A stretch of 64,000 nt of DNA from Streptococcus peroris ATCC 700780 (GCF_000187585.1 NZ_GL732463.1:639606-703605), one strand, 5' to 3'. Numbered from the stretch's first letter, positions 48,104 through 57,214 are shown. The notes: generated by a model from the sequence alone, not told the origin. Translations and numbers: made by a program.

Positions 48104-48146
48104 ATAAAGAGTTCGAGTTTTAAATATAGAGCTTTTTTTATTAAAA

Positions 48147-48182
48147 TTGTTAAAAATAGAAAAAGATAGTAAAATAGGAATA
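48147..48182 (+). promoter_or_regulatory. Promoter predicting a leaderless ABC-F mRNA
   Basis: -35 TTGTTA (48147-48152), 17-base spacer, -10 TAAAAT (48170-48175). The last -10 base plus 7 is 48182, the A of the ATG. No Shine-Dalgarno fits. Confidence 0.65.
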
Positions 48183-50083
48183 TGATTATTTTACAAGCTA
48201 ACAAAATTGAGCGCTCTTTTGCTGGAGACGTTCTATTCGAAAATATCAATCTACAAGTTGATGAGAGAGATCGAATCGCCCTCGTTGGTAGAAATGGTGC
48301 TGGGAAGTCAACCTTATTGAAAATATTGGTAGGAGAAGAAGAACCAACTTCTGGTGAAATCAATAAGAAAAAAGATATTTCTCTATCTTATCTAGCACAG
48401 GATAGTCGCTTTGAGTCAGAAAATACTATTTATGACGAGATGTTGCATGTTTTTGACGACTTACGTTCTACAGAGAAACAGCTTCGCAAGATGGAGTTAG
48501 AGATGGGTGAGAAAACTGGTGCAGAACTCGATAAGCTCATGTCAGACTACGATCGTCTATCAGAAGAATTCCGTCAGGCTGGTGGTTTTACCTTTGAGGC
48601 GGATATTCGTGCCATTTTAAATGGATTTAAGTTTGATGAATCTATGTGGCAGATGAAAATCGCTGAACTTTCTGGTGGGCAAAATACACGTTTGGCACTG
48701 GCCAAAATGCTCCTTGAAAAGCCTAATCTCTTGATTTTAGACGAACCGACCAACCACTTGGATATTGAAACCATTGCCTGGCTTGAGAATTATCTTGTGA
48801 ACTATAGCGGTGCCCTCATTATCGTCAGTCACGACCGTTATTTTCTCGATAAAGTAGCAACCATAACGCTCGACTTAACCAAACACTCTTTGGAAAGATA
48901 TGTAGGGAACTACTCCAGTTTTGTTGAGCAAAAAGAGCAGAAGCTAGTGACTGAAGCCAAAAACTATGAAAAGCAGCAGAAGGAAATAGCTGCTCTTGAA
49001 GATTTTGTCAATCGCAATCTTGTTCGAGCTTCGACAACAAAGCGGGCCCAATCACGGCGCAAACAACTAGAAAAGATGGAACGTTTAGACAAACCTGAAG
49101 CTGGAAGTAAATCTGCCAATATGACTTTTCACTCTGATAAAACATCTGGCAATATTGTGCTAACGGTTGAAAATGCTGCGATTGGCTATGATGGAGAAAT
49201 ATTGTCAGAGCCTATCAATCTTGACCTTCGTAAGATGAATGCAGTAGCGATTGTCGGTCCTAATGGTATTGGTAAGACTACCTTTATCAAGTCTATTGTG
49301 GACCAGATTCCCTTCATTAAGGGTGAGAAGCGTTTCGGTGCCAATGTTGAAGTTGGTTACTATGATCAAACTCAAAGTAAGTTAACACCAAGCAATACTG
49401 TTTTGGATGAACTTTGGAATGACTTTAGATTGACTCCAGAAGTAGAAATCCGTAATCGCCTAGGTGCATTTCTTTTCTCAGGCGATGATGTTAAGAAATC
49501 AGTTGGGATGCTTTCAGGTGGCGAAAAAGCTCGTCTGCTTTTGGCTAAATTGTCTATGGAAAACAACAACTTCCTGATTCTTGATGAGCCGACAAACCAT
49601 TTGGATATTGATAGCAAGGAAGTTTTGGAAAATGCTCTGATTGACTTTGACGGAACTCTCCTCTTTGTCAGCCACGACCGTTATTTTATCAATCGTGTAG
49701 CAACTCAGGTATTAGAATTATCCGAAAATGGCTCAACCCTTTATCTGGGTGGTTATGACTATTATGTTGAAAAGAAGACGGAACTAGAAGCGACTCAGAT
49801 GCAGGAAGTTTTGCTTACGAATCAAGAGAAGGAAACTTCTCCAGTTAATGATTACCAAGCCCAAAAAGAGAGTCAAAAAGAACTTCGGAAATTGATGCGT
49901 CAAATCGAAAACTTGGAAACCGAAATTGAAGAATTAGAAACTCAAAGCCAAGCCATCTCTGAACAAATGTTGGAGACAAACGATGCCGAAAAACTGATGG
50001 AATTACAGGTAGAACTGGACAAAATCAGTCACCGTCAGGAAGAAGCTATGCTTGAGTGGGAAGAATTATCGGAGCAGGTGTAG
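48182..50083 (+). CDS. ABC-F family ATPase (YdiF/Uup type)
   Basis: A 633-residue soluble protein with two ABC domains and no membrane segment: GRNGAGKST and LSGGQNTRLALAK in the first, GPNGIGKTT and LSGGEKARLLLAK in the second, and DEPTNHLDI in both. The interdomain linker is charged and helical (KEIAALEDFVNRNLVRASTTKRAQSRRKQ, in overlapping pieces). The C-terminus is a coiled coil (LRKLMRQIENLETEIEELE). ABC-F proteins act on the ribosome E site to relieve stalling or give antibiotic protection; nothing here points specifically to resistance. An rgg gene follows after one base. Confidence 0.9.
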   Translation: MIILQANKIERSFAGDVLFENINLQVDERDRIALVGRNGAGKSTLLKILVGEEEPTSGEINKKKDISLSYLAQDSRFESENTIYDEMLHVFDDLRSTEKQLRKMELEMGEKTGAELDKLMSDYDRLSEEFRQAGGFTFEADIRAILNGFKFDESMWQMKIAELSGGQNTRLALAKMLLEKPNLLILDEPTNHLDIETIAWLENYLVNYSGALIIVSHDRYFLDKVATITLDLTKHSLERYVGNYSSFVEQKEQKLVTEAKNYEKQQKEIAALEDFVNRNLVRASTTKRAQSRRKQLEKMERLDKPEAGSKSANMTFHSDKTSGNIVLTVENAAIGYDGEILSEPINLDLRKMNAVAIVGPNGIGKTTFIKSIVDQIPFIKGEKRFGANVEVGYYDQTQSKLTPSNTVLDELWNDFRLTPEVEIRNRLGAFLFSGDDVKKSVGMLSGGEKARLLLAKLSMENNNFLILDEPTNHLDIDSKEVLENALIDFDGTLLFVSHDRYFINRVATQVLELSENGSTLYLGGYDYYVEKKTELEATQMQEVLLTNQEKETSPVNDYQAQKESQKELRKLMRQIENLETEIEELETQSQAISEQMLETNDAEKLMELQVELDKISHRQEEAMLEWEELSEQV

Positions 50084-50084
50084 A

Positions 50085-50948
50085 ATGGAAAATCTTGGAA
50101 AAGTCTTTCGTGAATTTCGAATCAGTAAAAATTATTCTCTAAAAGAAGCGGCAGGAGATGCTTGCTCTACTTCCCAATTGTCTCGCTTTGAATTGGGGGA
50201 GTCGGATCTGGCTACATCTCGTTTCTTTGAAATATTAGATAATATTCACGTGACGGTTGAGAATTTTATAGATAAGGCTAGAAATTTTCACAATCATGAA
50301 CATATTGCTATGATGGGGAAGATTATTCCTCTTTACTACTCAAACGATATTGCAGGTTTTCAAAAGATTCAAGAAGAACAGCTTGAAAAAGCGAAGTGTT
50401 CGACCAATCCCCTCTATTTTGAGCTAAACTGGATCTTGTTACAAGGTCTGATTTGTCAAAGAGATGCTAGTTACACTATGAAACAAAGCGATCTTAATAA
50501 GGTAGCGGATTATCTTTTTCAAACAGAAGAGTGGACTATGTATGAGTTAATTCTCTTTGGAAATCTCTATAGCTTTTATGATGTCGATTATGTCACTCGG
50601 CTAGGTAGAGAAGTGATGGAGCGTGAAGATTTCTACAAGGAGATTGGTCGCCACCGAAAGCTGGTCTTGATTCTGGCGCTGAATTGTTACCAGCATTGTT
50701 TAGAACACCGTTCTTTTGAAAATGCTAGCTATTTTGAGTCTTGTACAGAGAAAATTATTGGTAAAAATATTAATCTGTATGAGCGAAATATTTTACATTA
50801 CCTCAAAGGTTTTGATTTGTACCAAAAAGGACAGTGTAAAGAAGGCTGTAGCCAGATGCAGGAAGCCATGCATATTTTTGACTTACTAGGTCTTCCGGAG
50901 CAAGTAGCTTACTATCAAGAACACTATGATAAGTTTGTAAAAGATTAA
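50085..50948 (+). CDS. Rgg/MutR family transcriptional regulator
   Basis: A 287-residue regulator: N-terminal XRE-type helix-turn-helix (GKVFREFRISKNYSLKEAA...TSQLSRFELGES) and a C-terminal helical TPR-like domain of the Rgg_C type (GLPEQVAYYQEHYDKFV). Rgg proteins often bind short SHP peptides. I found no SHP-like frame beside it, so this may be an orphan or respond to a peptide encoded elsewhere. ATG at 50085 has GGAG ten bases upstream. It is directly upstream of an MFS gene it may control; an inverted repeat TTTCCC/GGGAAA lies between them. Confidence 0.88.
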   Translation: MENLGKVFREFRISKNYSLKEAAGDACSTSQLSRFELGESDLATSRFFEILDNIHVTVENFIDKARNFHNHEHIAMMGKIIPLYYSNDIAGFQKIQEEQLEKAKCSTNPLYFELNWILLQGLICQRDASYTMKQSDLNKVADYLFQTEEWTMYELILFGNLYSFYDVDYVTRLGREVMEREDFYKEIGRHRKLVLILALNCYQHCLEHRSFENASYFESCTEKIIGKNINLYERNILHYLKGFDLYQKGQCKEGCSQMQEAMHIFDLLGLPEQVAYYQEHYDKFVKD

Positions 50949-50949
50949 T

Positions 50950-50967
50950 TTCCCAAATAAGGGAAAA
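50950..50967. promoter_or_regulatory. Inverted repeat between rgg and the MFS gene
   Basis: TTTCCC (50950-50955), six bases, GGGAAA (50962-50967). Too weak for a terminator and lacking a T run, so it may be an operator. An extended -10 (TGATACAAT, 50991-50999) lies downstream. Confidence 0.35.
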
Positions 50968-51026
50968 ATAAAGAAACTTCTTTCAGTTTTGATACAATAA
51001 TTTCAAAATTTGAGAGGAGTTTTTGT

Positions 51027-52187
51027 ATGAATCGATATGCAACACAATTGATTAGTCGTGGAGCCATTAACAAGATAGGAAATATGCTCTATGATTATGG
51101 GAATAGCGTCTGGTTGGCCTCAATGGGGACTATTGGACAGACAGTTCTTGGGATTTATCAGATTTCTGAGCTCGTCACATCCATTCTAGTCAATCCCTTT
51201 GGTGGGGTAATTTCGGACCGTTTTTCTCGTCGTAAGATTTTAATGGCGACTGATTTAGTTTGTGGGATTCTCTGTATGGGCATTTCTTTTATCAGAAATG
51301 ATAGCTGGATGATTGGAGCTTTAATTTTTGCTAACATTGTGCAGGCTATTGCTTTTGCCTTTTCTAGACCTGCAAATAAGGCCATTATCACAGAAGTGGT
51401 AGAAAAGGACGAACTAGTCCTCTACAATTCTCGTTTGGAGTTGGTCTTGCAGGTTGTCAGTGTGAGTTCTCCTGTGCTTTCTTTTCTGGTTTTACAATTT
51501 GCAAGTCTTCATATGACGCTCTTACTAGACGCTTTGACTTTTTTCATTGCTTTTGCTCTAGTGGCTTTACTTCCAAAAGAAGAACTAAAGGTTCAAGAGC
51601 AGAAGAGTTTCACTGGGAAAGATATATTTGTGGATATCAAAGATGGTCTACACTATATCTGGCATCAAAAAGAAATTTTCTTTCTTCTGTTAGTAGCTTC
51701 TAGTGTGAATTTCTTCTTTGCAGCTTTTGAATTTTTGCTTCCTTTTTCAAATAAACTCTATGGAGTAGAAGGAGCTTATGCGACTATCTTAACCATGGGT
51801 GCAATTGGCTCAATCATCGGAGCACTCATAGCCAATAAATTTAAATCGAGTATGAATACACTTTTATTCTTACTGATTTTAACAGGAGTAGGAGTTTTCG
51901 TGATGGGCTTGCCACTGCCTAATTTTCTAACTTTTTCAGGAAACCTAGTTTGTGAACTTTTCATGACAATTTTTAATATTCACTTCTTCACGCAGGTACA
52001 GACCAAGGTTGACGGAGAATTTCTAGGTAGGGTTCTCAGTACGATATATACATTAGCTATCGTATTTATGCCGGTTGCAAAAGGCTTAATGACGTTTCTT
52101 CCAAGCGTTCAATTAGCTTCCTTTTTAATCATCGGACTTGGAGTAGTTCTACTTTCATTGATATCCATGCTCTATATTAAAAGATAA
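51027..52187 (+). CDS. MFS transporter (MFS_3, macrolide-efflux-like)
   Basis: A 386-residue protein with about 12 membrane segments; motif A is GGVISDRFSRRKILMATD. It has general similarity to the MFS_3 family that includes MefA-like macrolide exporters, but the substrate cannot be set from sequence. AGAGGAG lies before the ATG. The gene follows an Rgg-type regulator and is closed by a terminator. Confidence 0.85.
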   Translation: MNRYATQLISRGAINKIGNMLYDYGNSVWLASMGTIGQTVLGIYQISELVTSILVNPFGGVISDRFSRRKILMATDLVCGILCMGISFIRNDSWMIGALIFANIVQAIAFAFSRPANKAIITEVVEKDELVLYNSRLELVLQVVSVSSPVLSFLVLQFASLHMTLLLDALTFFIAFALVALLPKEELKVQEQKSFTGKDIFVDIKDGLHYIWHQKEIFFLLLVASSVNFFFAAFEFLLPFSNKLYGVEGAYATILTMGAIGSIIGALIANKFKSSMNTLLFLLILTGVGVFVMGLPLPNFLTFSGNLVCELFMTIFNIHFFTQVQTKVDGEFLGRVLSTIYTLAIVFMPVAKGLMTFLPSVQLASFLIIGLGVVLLSLISMLYIKR

Positions 52188-52200
52188 GGGTAACACAGAA

Positions 52201-52227
52201 AAAAACAGCGAAGTCGCTGTTTTTTTG
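52201..52227 (+). terminator. Terminator after the MFS gene
   Basis: ACAGCGA pairs with TCGCTGT, followed by seven T. Confidence 0.88.
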
Positions 52228-52237
52228 TTTAAAATTA

Positions 52238-52310
52238 TCCACCCTGAGGGAATCGAACCCCCATCTCAAGAACCGGAATCTTACGTGATATCCATTACAC
52301 TAAGGGTGGA
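52238..52310 (-). tRNA. tRNA-Arg (anticodon CCG)
   Basis: A 73-base cloverleaf on the minus strand: acceptor arms TCCACCC and GGGTGGA, D-arm with GTGTAATGGAT, anticodon loop TTCCGGT between AAGA and TCTT, T-arm with GGTTCGATTCC. The 3' CCA is not encoded. The gene stands alone. Confidence 0.93.
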
Positions 52311-52374
52311 AACTCTCATCATTATACCAAAAATAGGAGTTTTGCTCAAGACTAATATAGGACTAAATAAAAGT

Positions 52375-52408
52375 AAAAAAAGGATTTAGATATTTTCTAA
52401 ACCCTTTT
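52375..52408 (-). terminator. Terminator of mscL
   Basis: Minus strand: AAGGGTTTAGA pairs with TCTAAATCCTT, followed by a T run. Confidence 0.82.
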
Positions 52409-52414
52409 ACAATC

Positions 52415-52792
52415 TTAGTTTTTTTCAAGAAGTGCTTTGATTTCTTGAAGAACTTCCAATTCAGTTGGACCAGCTGGAGCTTCTTCGGCTTCTTCTTTCT
52501 TACGAAGGTTTTGAGCTTTTTCGATTCCTTTAACAACAAAGAATAGAACAGTACCAACAACTACAAAGTTGATGATAGCGCTCAAGAAGCTTCCGTAAGC
52601 TACACCATTCCATGAAAGTTCAGCGATACGTTCAACGTGCGCAGCCTTCAAAGCTGGGTTCAATAAAAGTGGAGTGATGATATCGTTAACGAATGAAGTT
52701 ACGATAGCACCAAAAGCAGTGGCGATGATCACACCGACAGCAAGGTCAACGACGTTACCGCGGAGCAAAAATTCTTTAAGATCCTTTAACAT
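52415..52792 (-). CDS. mscL: Large-conductance mechanosensitive channel
   Basis: A 125-residue channel that releases solutes on hypo-osmotic shock. N-terminal amphipathic helix and M1: MLKDLKEFLLRGNVVDLAVG and VIIATAFGAIVTSFVNDIITPLL; M2: FLSAIINFVVVGTVLFFVVK; a charged cytoplasmic helix (KKEEAEEAPAGPTELEVLQEIKALL, in part) at the end. AAAGGAAAAG precedes the ATG; minus-strand TATAAT at 52828-52823 is the likely -10. Confidence 0.96.
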   Translation of the reverse strand: MLKDLKEFLLRGNVVDLAVGVIIATAFGAIVTSFVNDIITPLLLNPALKAAHVERIAELSWNGVAYGSFLSAIINFVVVGTVLFFVVKGIEKAQNLRKKEEAEEAPAGPTELEVLQEIKALLEKN

Positions 52793-53032
52793 AATCTTTT
52801 CCTTTCAAAATTTTACGAAATATATTATATCGTAAATTCTTAGGTTAAGCAAGAGAATTGTTTAATGATTAAAACAAATTTTTACGGTAGTTAGCATATT
52901 CATTTTTTATGAATGCTATCAGCTACGGTGTTTATCAGTTCGGTATTTTTGAAACGATGAACTGCCTTGACAAATACGTTTATAATAGTGGTATAATAAT
53001 TAAAGAAGCTGGTTTTATAAGGTTATTTAATT

Positions 53033-53449
53033 ATGATAGATTATTTTTTGATTGGGCTAAAATCGATGATGAAAAGCTCGGTTTTGACTTTTGCTATTTA
53101 CTTTATTTCCTTCCTTCTTTTACTGATTCTATGGCGTCGTTATGTCATTGTGAGTCAAAGTGGTGGAAACTTTTTTGCCCCGTTTCATATTGCTAAGGGA
53201 AGATTCTATATCCATAATGCTTATGTTTTTAGAAAGCGTATTATACCTCTCAATGATATTAAAAGGATTGAGGTCAAATTTATTCCGAGTGTTAAATTGA
53301 ATGGAGCTAGATATTTTTTGTGTATCGAACAAAAGAGAGGAAAATCTCTAGCATTTTTCTTTGGCAAATCTAAACAAAATGATTTACTTGTTAAGAGTTT
53401 GAAAAAGGAGACGAAAAAGTATCATATTAAAGTTATCATCAATTGGTAG
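53033..53449 (+). CDS. Membrane-anchored PH-like domain protein (hypothetical)
   Basis: A 138-residue protein with one N-terminal membrane segment (VLTFAIYFISFLLLLILWRRY) and a small beta-rich domain (RKRIIPLNDIKRIEV...RYFLCIEQKRGKSLAFFFGKS) resembling bacterial PH (bPH) domains. Function unknown. Upstream are TTGACA (52967-52972) and an extended -10 TGGTATAAT (52989-52997), spaced a long 19 bases. It heads a cluster of unusual genes between mscL and focA. Confidence 0.7.
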   Translation: MIDYFLIGLKSMMKSSVLTFAIYFISFLLLLILWRRYVIVSQSGGNFFAPFHIAKGRFYIHNAYVFRKRIIPLNDIKRIEVKFIPSVKLNGARYFLCIEQKRGKSLAFFFGKSKQNDLLVKSLKKETKKYHIKVIINW

Positions 53450-53474
53450 GACTTTAGTCTAAGGATAGGTGAAA

Positions 53475-54134
53475 ATGGAAAAACTAGAAGCAATCAAAGA
53501 CAATAATCATTTAAGAAACTTGCTATTGGCAGAGTGTGATATTTACTTTTATGATCACATCAGAGAGGTGCAGTTTTCTGACAGTAATGAGGAATATTCT
53601 TTAGCTTGTCAGGCATTTGCCCAGGACGGTAGTGGGGGAGAATTTGTAATTCTTGAGGATAAGAGTGTCGGCTTTATAGGGAGTGAAGGTCAAGTTGGTC
53701 GGGTAGCAGAAAGCCTTGATGACCTGCTTACTTTCTTAATTCATGCTGGTTCTATCTCTGATTTTTCTTGTCGTTTGCTCTACCAAAACAAGGATTTGTT
53801 GGTAAAATTCTGTCAAGGCTTTATCAAAAAAGTTCGTGATAACTATCGGTCAAAAGGAGAAGACTGGGATAAAGTAAGAGCGGGCATTGCACAAGAGTTG
53901 GGACTCGAATTTCAGCCAGAAAAACTGCATGAGTTAGCGTTCAATTTTTATCAATCAGCGATAAGAACCCCTCTATTCACTTGTAAATATGGTCATGGTG
54001 AGAATGAATATGTCTGCGATTCAGTTTTGTCAGATATCATTGGTTTGTGGGTTTTAGAACTTGTGGGAATGACTCGAGAAGAAATTATGAACTATACTCG
54101 TACCGGAAACATTGATGAAAGAGGTTCTATTTAA
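53475..54134 (+). CDS. SUKH (SMI1/KNR4)-like protein
   Basis: A 219-residue soluble protein. Residues about 40-90 (ACQAFAQDGSGGEFVILEDKSVGFIGSEGQVGRVAESLDDLL, in overlapping motifs) have the layout of the SUKH superfamily, whose members are frequently immunity proteins to polymorphic toxins. The C-terminal half is helical. No toxin gene is adjacent. I start at ATG 53475, after AAGGATAGG; a GTG at 53469 is possible. Assignment to SUKH is by pattern only. Confidence 0.65.
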   Translation: MEKLEAIKDNNHLRNLLLAECDIYFYDHIREVQFSDSNEEYSLACQAFAQDGSGGEFVILEDKSVGFIGSEGQVGRVAESLDDLLTFLIHAGSISDFSCRLLYQNKDLLVKFCQGFIKKVRDNYRSKGEDWDKVRAGIAQELGLEFQPEKLHELAFNFYQSAIRTPLFTCKYGHGENEYVCDSVLSDIIGLWVLELVGMTREEIMNYTRTGNIDERGSI

Positions 54135-54144
54135 TTAAAGGATT

Positions 54145-54381
54145 GTGTCTATTTTAAGTATCTTGATTAGAAATTTACTTCTGATTGTAATTTTAAAGAT
54201 ATTTATAATCAAAGTTTTCTCAAGTAATGATGGAAAAATAGGTAAAGATTTGGAGCCGATAGTAGTCAACCAAATTATCAATGAAAAAGAAATCTTAATA
54301 ACTGATAATGCTTGTCTGAAGGGGAAAGAACAACGATTACCTCTTGAAAGATTTGATCTTGAATATGACCTTGTGTTTTAG
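54145..54381 (+). CDS. Small membrane-anchored hypothetical protein
   Basis: A 78-residue frame with an N-terminal hydrophobic stretch (ILSILIRNLLLIVILKIFIIKVF) and a short polar domain (DLEPIVVNQIINEKEILITDN). It would start at GTG 54145, with AAAGGA very close upstream, so the start is uncertain. It lies 10 bases after the SUKH-like gene. No family recognised. Confidence 0.5.
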   Translation: MSILSILIRNLLLIVILKIFIIKVFSSNDGKIGKDLEPIVVNQIINEKEILITDNACLKGKEQRLPLERFDLEYDLVF

Positions 54382-54518
54382 CAAATTAATATTTCTTATA
54401 TCAAAAGATTTTAAAAAAGTTTTATGCTAAATTAAAATAGTAACAAGAATTTGTATGTTCTATGATGATTGCTTTCGACTTTCTATTAGAAAAAGTGACA
54501 CTAGTAAGGAGTCTATTC

Positions 54519-56036
54519 ATGATACGATATCTTAAACCGCTTCGTTGGTATCTTTTTTTTAATTTCCTTTTTGCTGGAATATCCAATGTTTGTACCGCCT
54601 TACTTCCATATTTTACGCAGGAATTAATTAGAGGAAATTATCGATTGGCTCTCTCTGGTTACTGCTTATCGGTTATGGGTTACCTTATTTGTAACTATAT
54701 CCAGATGAAATTAGACTGGAAACAGGCAATCCTTTTTTCTACAAACCTGAAAAATGACTGGTTTCAGTCGCTATTAGGGCTTGCGCATCATGATTTCAAA
54801 AAGAAAACGGTGGCGGAGTATATTTCCTATCAGTCCAATGACTTAGATTCTCTAGAAAAGGATTACCTCCCACCATTGATGAGTTTTTTTAAGCAAATTC
54901 TGCGAATTTTGATTTACACTTTTATTATTAGTAAGACTATCAATCTTGTTGTTGCGCTTATTTTACTTATTTCTACAGTTATTAGTATTCAAATTCCTAA
55001 AATAGTTGGACAGATGACTGCAAGACGTCGGACAGTCTATTTAGAAAAGCAAGGTGATTACTATCGAACATTGGAAGATTTGTTTAGAGGTCACCATTTG
55101 GTTAACAAGCTGACGCTTCCTCATTTTATTGAGCAACAAAGAAGTTCTCTTAAGGATTTACAAGACAAGTATCTTAGCTATGGTTTAACTAAAATCAAGG
55201 GTATCTTGCTGACGGGAGTTTCCTTTGAGTTTATCAGTGCTGTTCTCTTTACCTATCTAGCTTATTCTTTATATCACCAGCAGATTGGTATTCCTGAGGT
55301 AGTGGCAAGCTTTGGCTATATTAACGCTTTTTCAGAACCAATTCAAGAAATTCTTTACGATTTGCAAATGCTAGAATCTGTAAAACCAGTTGTCAAAAGT
55401 TTTCGATTGATGATTGAACGTCCCTCCTCTCTTCAGGATCCCCAGCATTCTTTTGGTACGCTTACTTTGAAACAGATCTCTAAGCAACTGGGAGAATCAA
55501 ACTTGACTGTTTCCTCTGCCACAATTCATAAGGGAGATAAGATTGCACTTATTGGTGATAATGGTTCTGGTAAAAGTAGTCTTCTGAATATTTTAAATGG
55601 AACAGACGAAGATTTTCAGGGAGAAATTTTACTTGACTCTCTTTCCTTAAATCAGCTTTGGGGGAAATTTGGTATGATTTTACAGCAGGAGCATACCTTT
55701 ATTTCAAGCTATGAAAATAATGTGACCCTATTTAATACTTTTGAGGCGGAGTTTCAAGATGAGGAGTTGGAAAAAATAGCTCCCCAGTCTCTCTCAGGAG
55801 GTCAGCAACAACTCATGTACCTAAATCGTGAGAAAAATCGTAAGAGTCCATTGCTGATTATGGATGAACCCTTTTCCGCCTTAGATGCTAGTCAATTTGA
55901 GTTGGAATTAAAAAAAGTCCTAGACTTGCCGTGTGCAGTTATTGTGACTTTACACCGACAGCATGAAGCTCTAAAAGACTTTGACCAAGTATGGGAAATC
56001 AAAAATTGTGAACTCCTTGTTTTGAAAGACAAATAA
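54519..56036 (+). CDS. ABC exporter, permease-ATPase fusion
   Basis: A 505-residue half-transporter: about six membrane segments in residues 1-290 (WYLFFNFLFAGISNVCTALLP; INLVVALILLISTVISIQI) and a compact C-terminal ATPase of about 190 residues. Walker A is GDNGSGKSS, Q-loop ILQQEHT, signature LSGGQQQLMYLNR, Walker B LLIMDEPFSAL, His switch VTLHRQ. The ATPase is shorter than usual between Walker A and the signature. I place the start at ATG 54519 after AAGGAG; an ATG at 54462 lacks a site. Substrate unknown, perhaps a peptide. A terminator follows. Confidence 0.85.
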   Translation: MIRYLKPLRWYLFFNFLFAGISNVCTALLPYFTQELIRGNYRLALSGYCLSVMGYLICNYIQMKLDWKQAILFSTNLKNDWFQSLLGLAHHDFKKKTVAEYISYQSNDLDSLEKDYLPPLMSFFKQILRILIYTFIISKTINLVVALILLISTVISIQIPKIVGQMTARRRTVYLEKQGDYYRTLEDLFRGHHLVNKLTLPHFIEQQRSSLKDLQDKYLSYGLTKIKGILLTGVSFEFISAVLFTYLAYSLYHQQIGIPEVVASFGYINAFSEPIQEILYDLQMLESVKPVVKSFRLMIERPSSLQDPQHSFGTLTLKQISKQLGESNLTVSSATIHKGDKIALIGDNGSGKSSLLNILNGTDEDFQGEILLDSLSLNQLWGKFGMILQQEHTFISSYENNVTLFNTFEAEFQDEELEKIAPQSLSGGQQQLMYLNREKNRKSPLLIMDEPFSALDASQFELELKKVLDLPCAVIVTLHRQHEALKDFDQVWEIKNCELLVLKDK

Positions 56037-56058
56037 TACTTTTACTGAAGTTTTTTTA

Positions 56059-56087
56059 GAAGGGAATCAAAGTGATTCTCTTTTTTA
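56059..56087 (+). terminator. Terminator after the ABC exporter
   Basis: GGGAATCA pairs with TGATTCTC (one G-T pair), followed by six T. Confidence 0.78.
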
Positions 56088-56269
56088 ATTTAAAAGATTA
56101 CCACGTATTTGTGTGAACGATGTATTGTGAAAAAAACTAGAAAATAGGTTAAATATTTTAGATAGAAATTTGAAAGTTCTAGGTGATGATAATATCAAAA
56201 CTTGGAATCCCCTGATATTAAGGTGTTGCTAGGATTATTAGAAATAAATAAATAGTGCTCACCGATTCA

Positions 56270-56307
56270 AGAAAACGCTTCCCATAAATGTAGTTTTATG
56301 TTATAAT
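56270..56307 (+). promoter_or_regulatory. focA promoter with weak cre-like site
   Basis: Extended -10 TGTTATAAT (56299-56307). AGAAAACGCTTCCC (56270-56283) matches the cre consensus at 11 of 14 positions and covers the -35 area. Sugar control of formate export is plausible. The remaining 56088-56269 stretch is A/T-rich with nothing that I can support. Confidence 0.45.
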
Positions 56308-56336
56308 ATTCACAAATAAAAGTTTTAGGAGTTTTT

Positions 56337-57134
56337 ATGGTTTCATCAGAATTTATCTCAAAAATTGAATTTGCTTGTAAAAAGAAAGAAAGTCTTTATT
56401 CAAATAGCAAATTCAAGTATGCTATCCGTTCAATGTTTGCGGGTGCTTTCTTTACGTTCAGTACAGCGGCTGGTGCAGTTGGAGCTGACTTGATTAATAA
56501 GATTGCACCAGGTAGTGGACGCTTCCTTTTCCCATTTGTTTTCGCTTGGGGGCTAGCTTATATCGTGTTCCTGAATGCTGAGTTGGTTACATCAAACATG
56601 ATGTTTTTAACAGCTGGTAGTTTTTTGAAAAAAATTAGCTGGAGAAAAACAGCTGAAATTCTTCTATATTGTACTTTCTTTAACTTAATCGGAGCTCTTA
56701 TTGGTGGCTGGGGATTTGCTCATTCAGCCGCTTTCGCTAATCTAACACACGATAGCTTTATTTCTGGAGTCGTGGAGATGAAGTTGGGCCGTTCAAATGA
56801 ACTAGTTTTGCTTGAAGCAATTTTGGCTAATGTCTTTGTAAACATCGCGATTCTTTCATTTGTTTTAGTTAAAGATGGTGGTGCCAAACTTTGGTTGGTT
56901 CTATCAGCCATTTACATGTTTGTATTCTTAACAAATGAGCACATCGCCGCAAACTTTGCATCATTTGCTATTGTGAAATTCAGTGTTGCTGCTGATTCAA
57001 TCGCAAACTTCGGTATTGGAAATATTCTTCGTCACTGGGGTGTAACCTTCATCGGTAACTTTATCGGTGGTGGTCTACTCATGGGATTGCCGTACGCCTT
57101 CTTAAACAAAGACGAAGATACATATGTGGATTAA
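56337..57134 (+). CDS. focA: Formate/nitrite channel (FNT family)
   Basis: A 265-residue pentamer-forming membrane channel with six segments; landmarks are RSMFAGAFFTFSTAAGAVG, FPFVFAWGLAYIVFLNAELVTSNMMF (two motifs), and the amphipathic loop NEHIAANFASFA. It likely exports formate made by pyruvate formate-lyase in mixed-acid fermentation. TTAGGAG precedes the ATG. It is monocistronic with a terminator. Confidence 0.9.
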   Translation: MVSSEFISKIEFACKKKESLYSNSKFKYAIRSMFAGAFFTFSTAAGAVGADLINKIAPGSGRFLFPFVFAWGLAYIVFLNAELVTSNMMFLTAGSFLKKISWRKTAEILLYCTFFNLIGALIGGWGFAHSAAFANLTHDSFISGVVEMKLGRSNELVLLEAILANVFVNIAILSFVLVKDGGAKLWLVLSAIYMFVFLTNEHIAANFASFAIVKFSVAADSIANFGIGNILRHWGVTFIGNFIGGGLLMGLPYAFLNKDEDTYVD

Positions 57135-57161
57135 AAGTTGGATTGATTCCAACTTTTTCTT
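57133..57161 (+). terminator. Terminator after focA
   Basis: AAGTTGGA pairs with TCCAACTT, followed by a T-rich run. Confidence 0.85.
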
Positions 57162-57214
57162 TTTGTTTATCCATGCTATAATGAATGTAGAATAGTATGA
57201 TATAGAGGAAAATT

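Noticed and set aside
52909-53196. 95-codon frame overlapping the start of the PH-like gene
   Set aside because: It spans the promoter (TTGACA and TATAAT) of the next gene, has no Shine-Dalgarno, and its second half reads a different frame of that gene.
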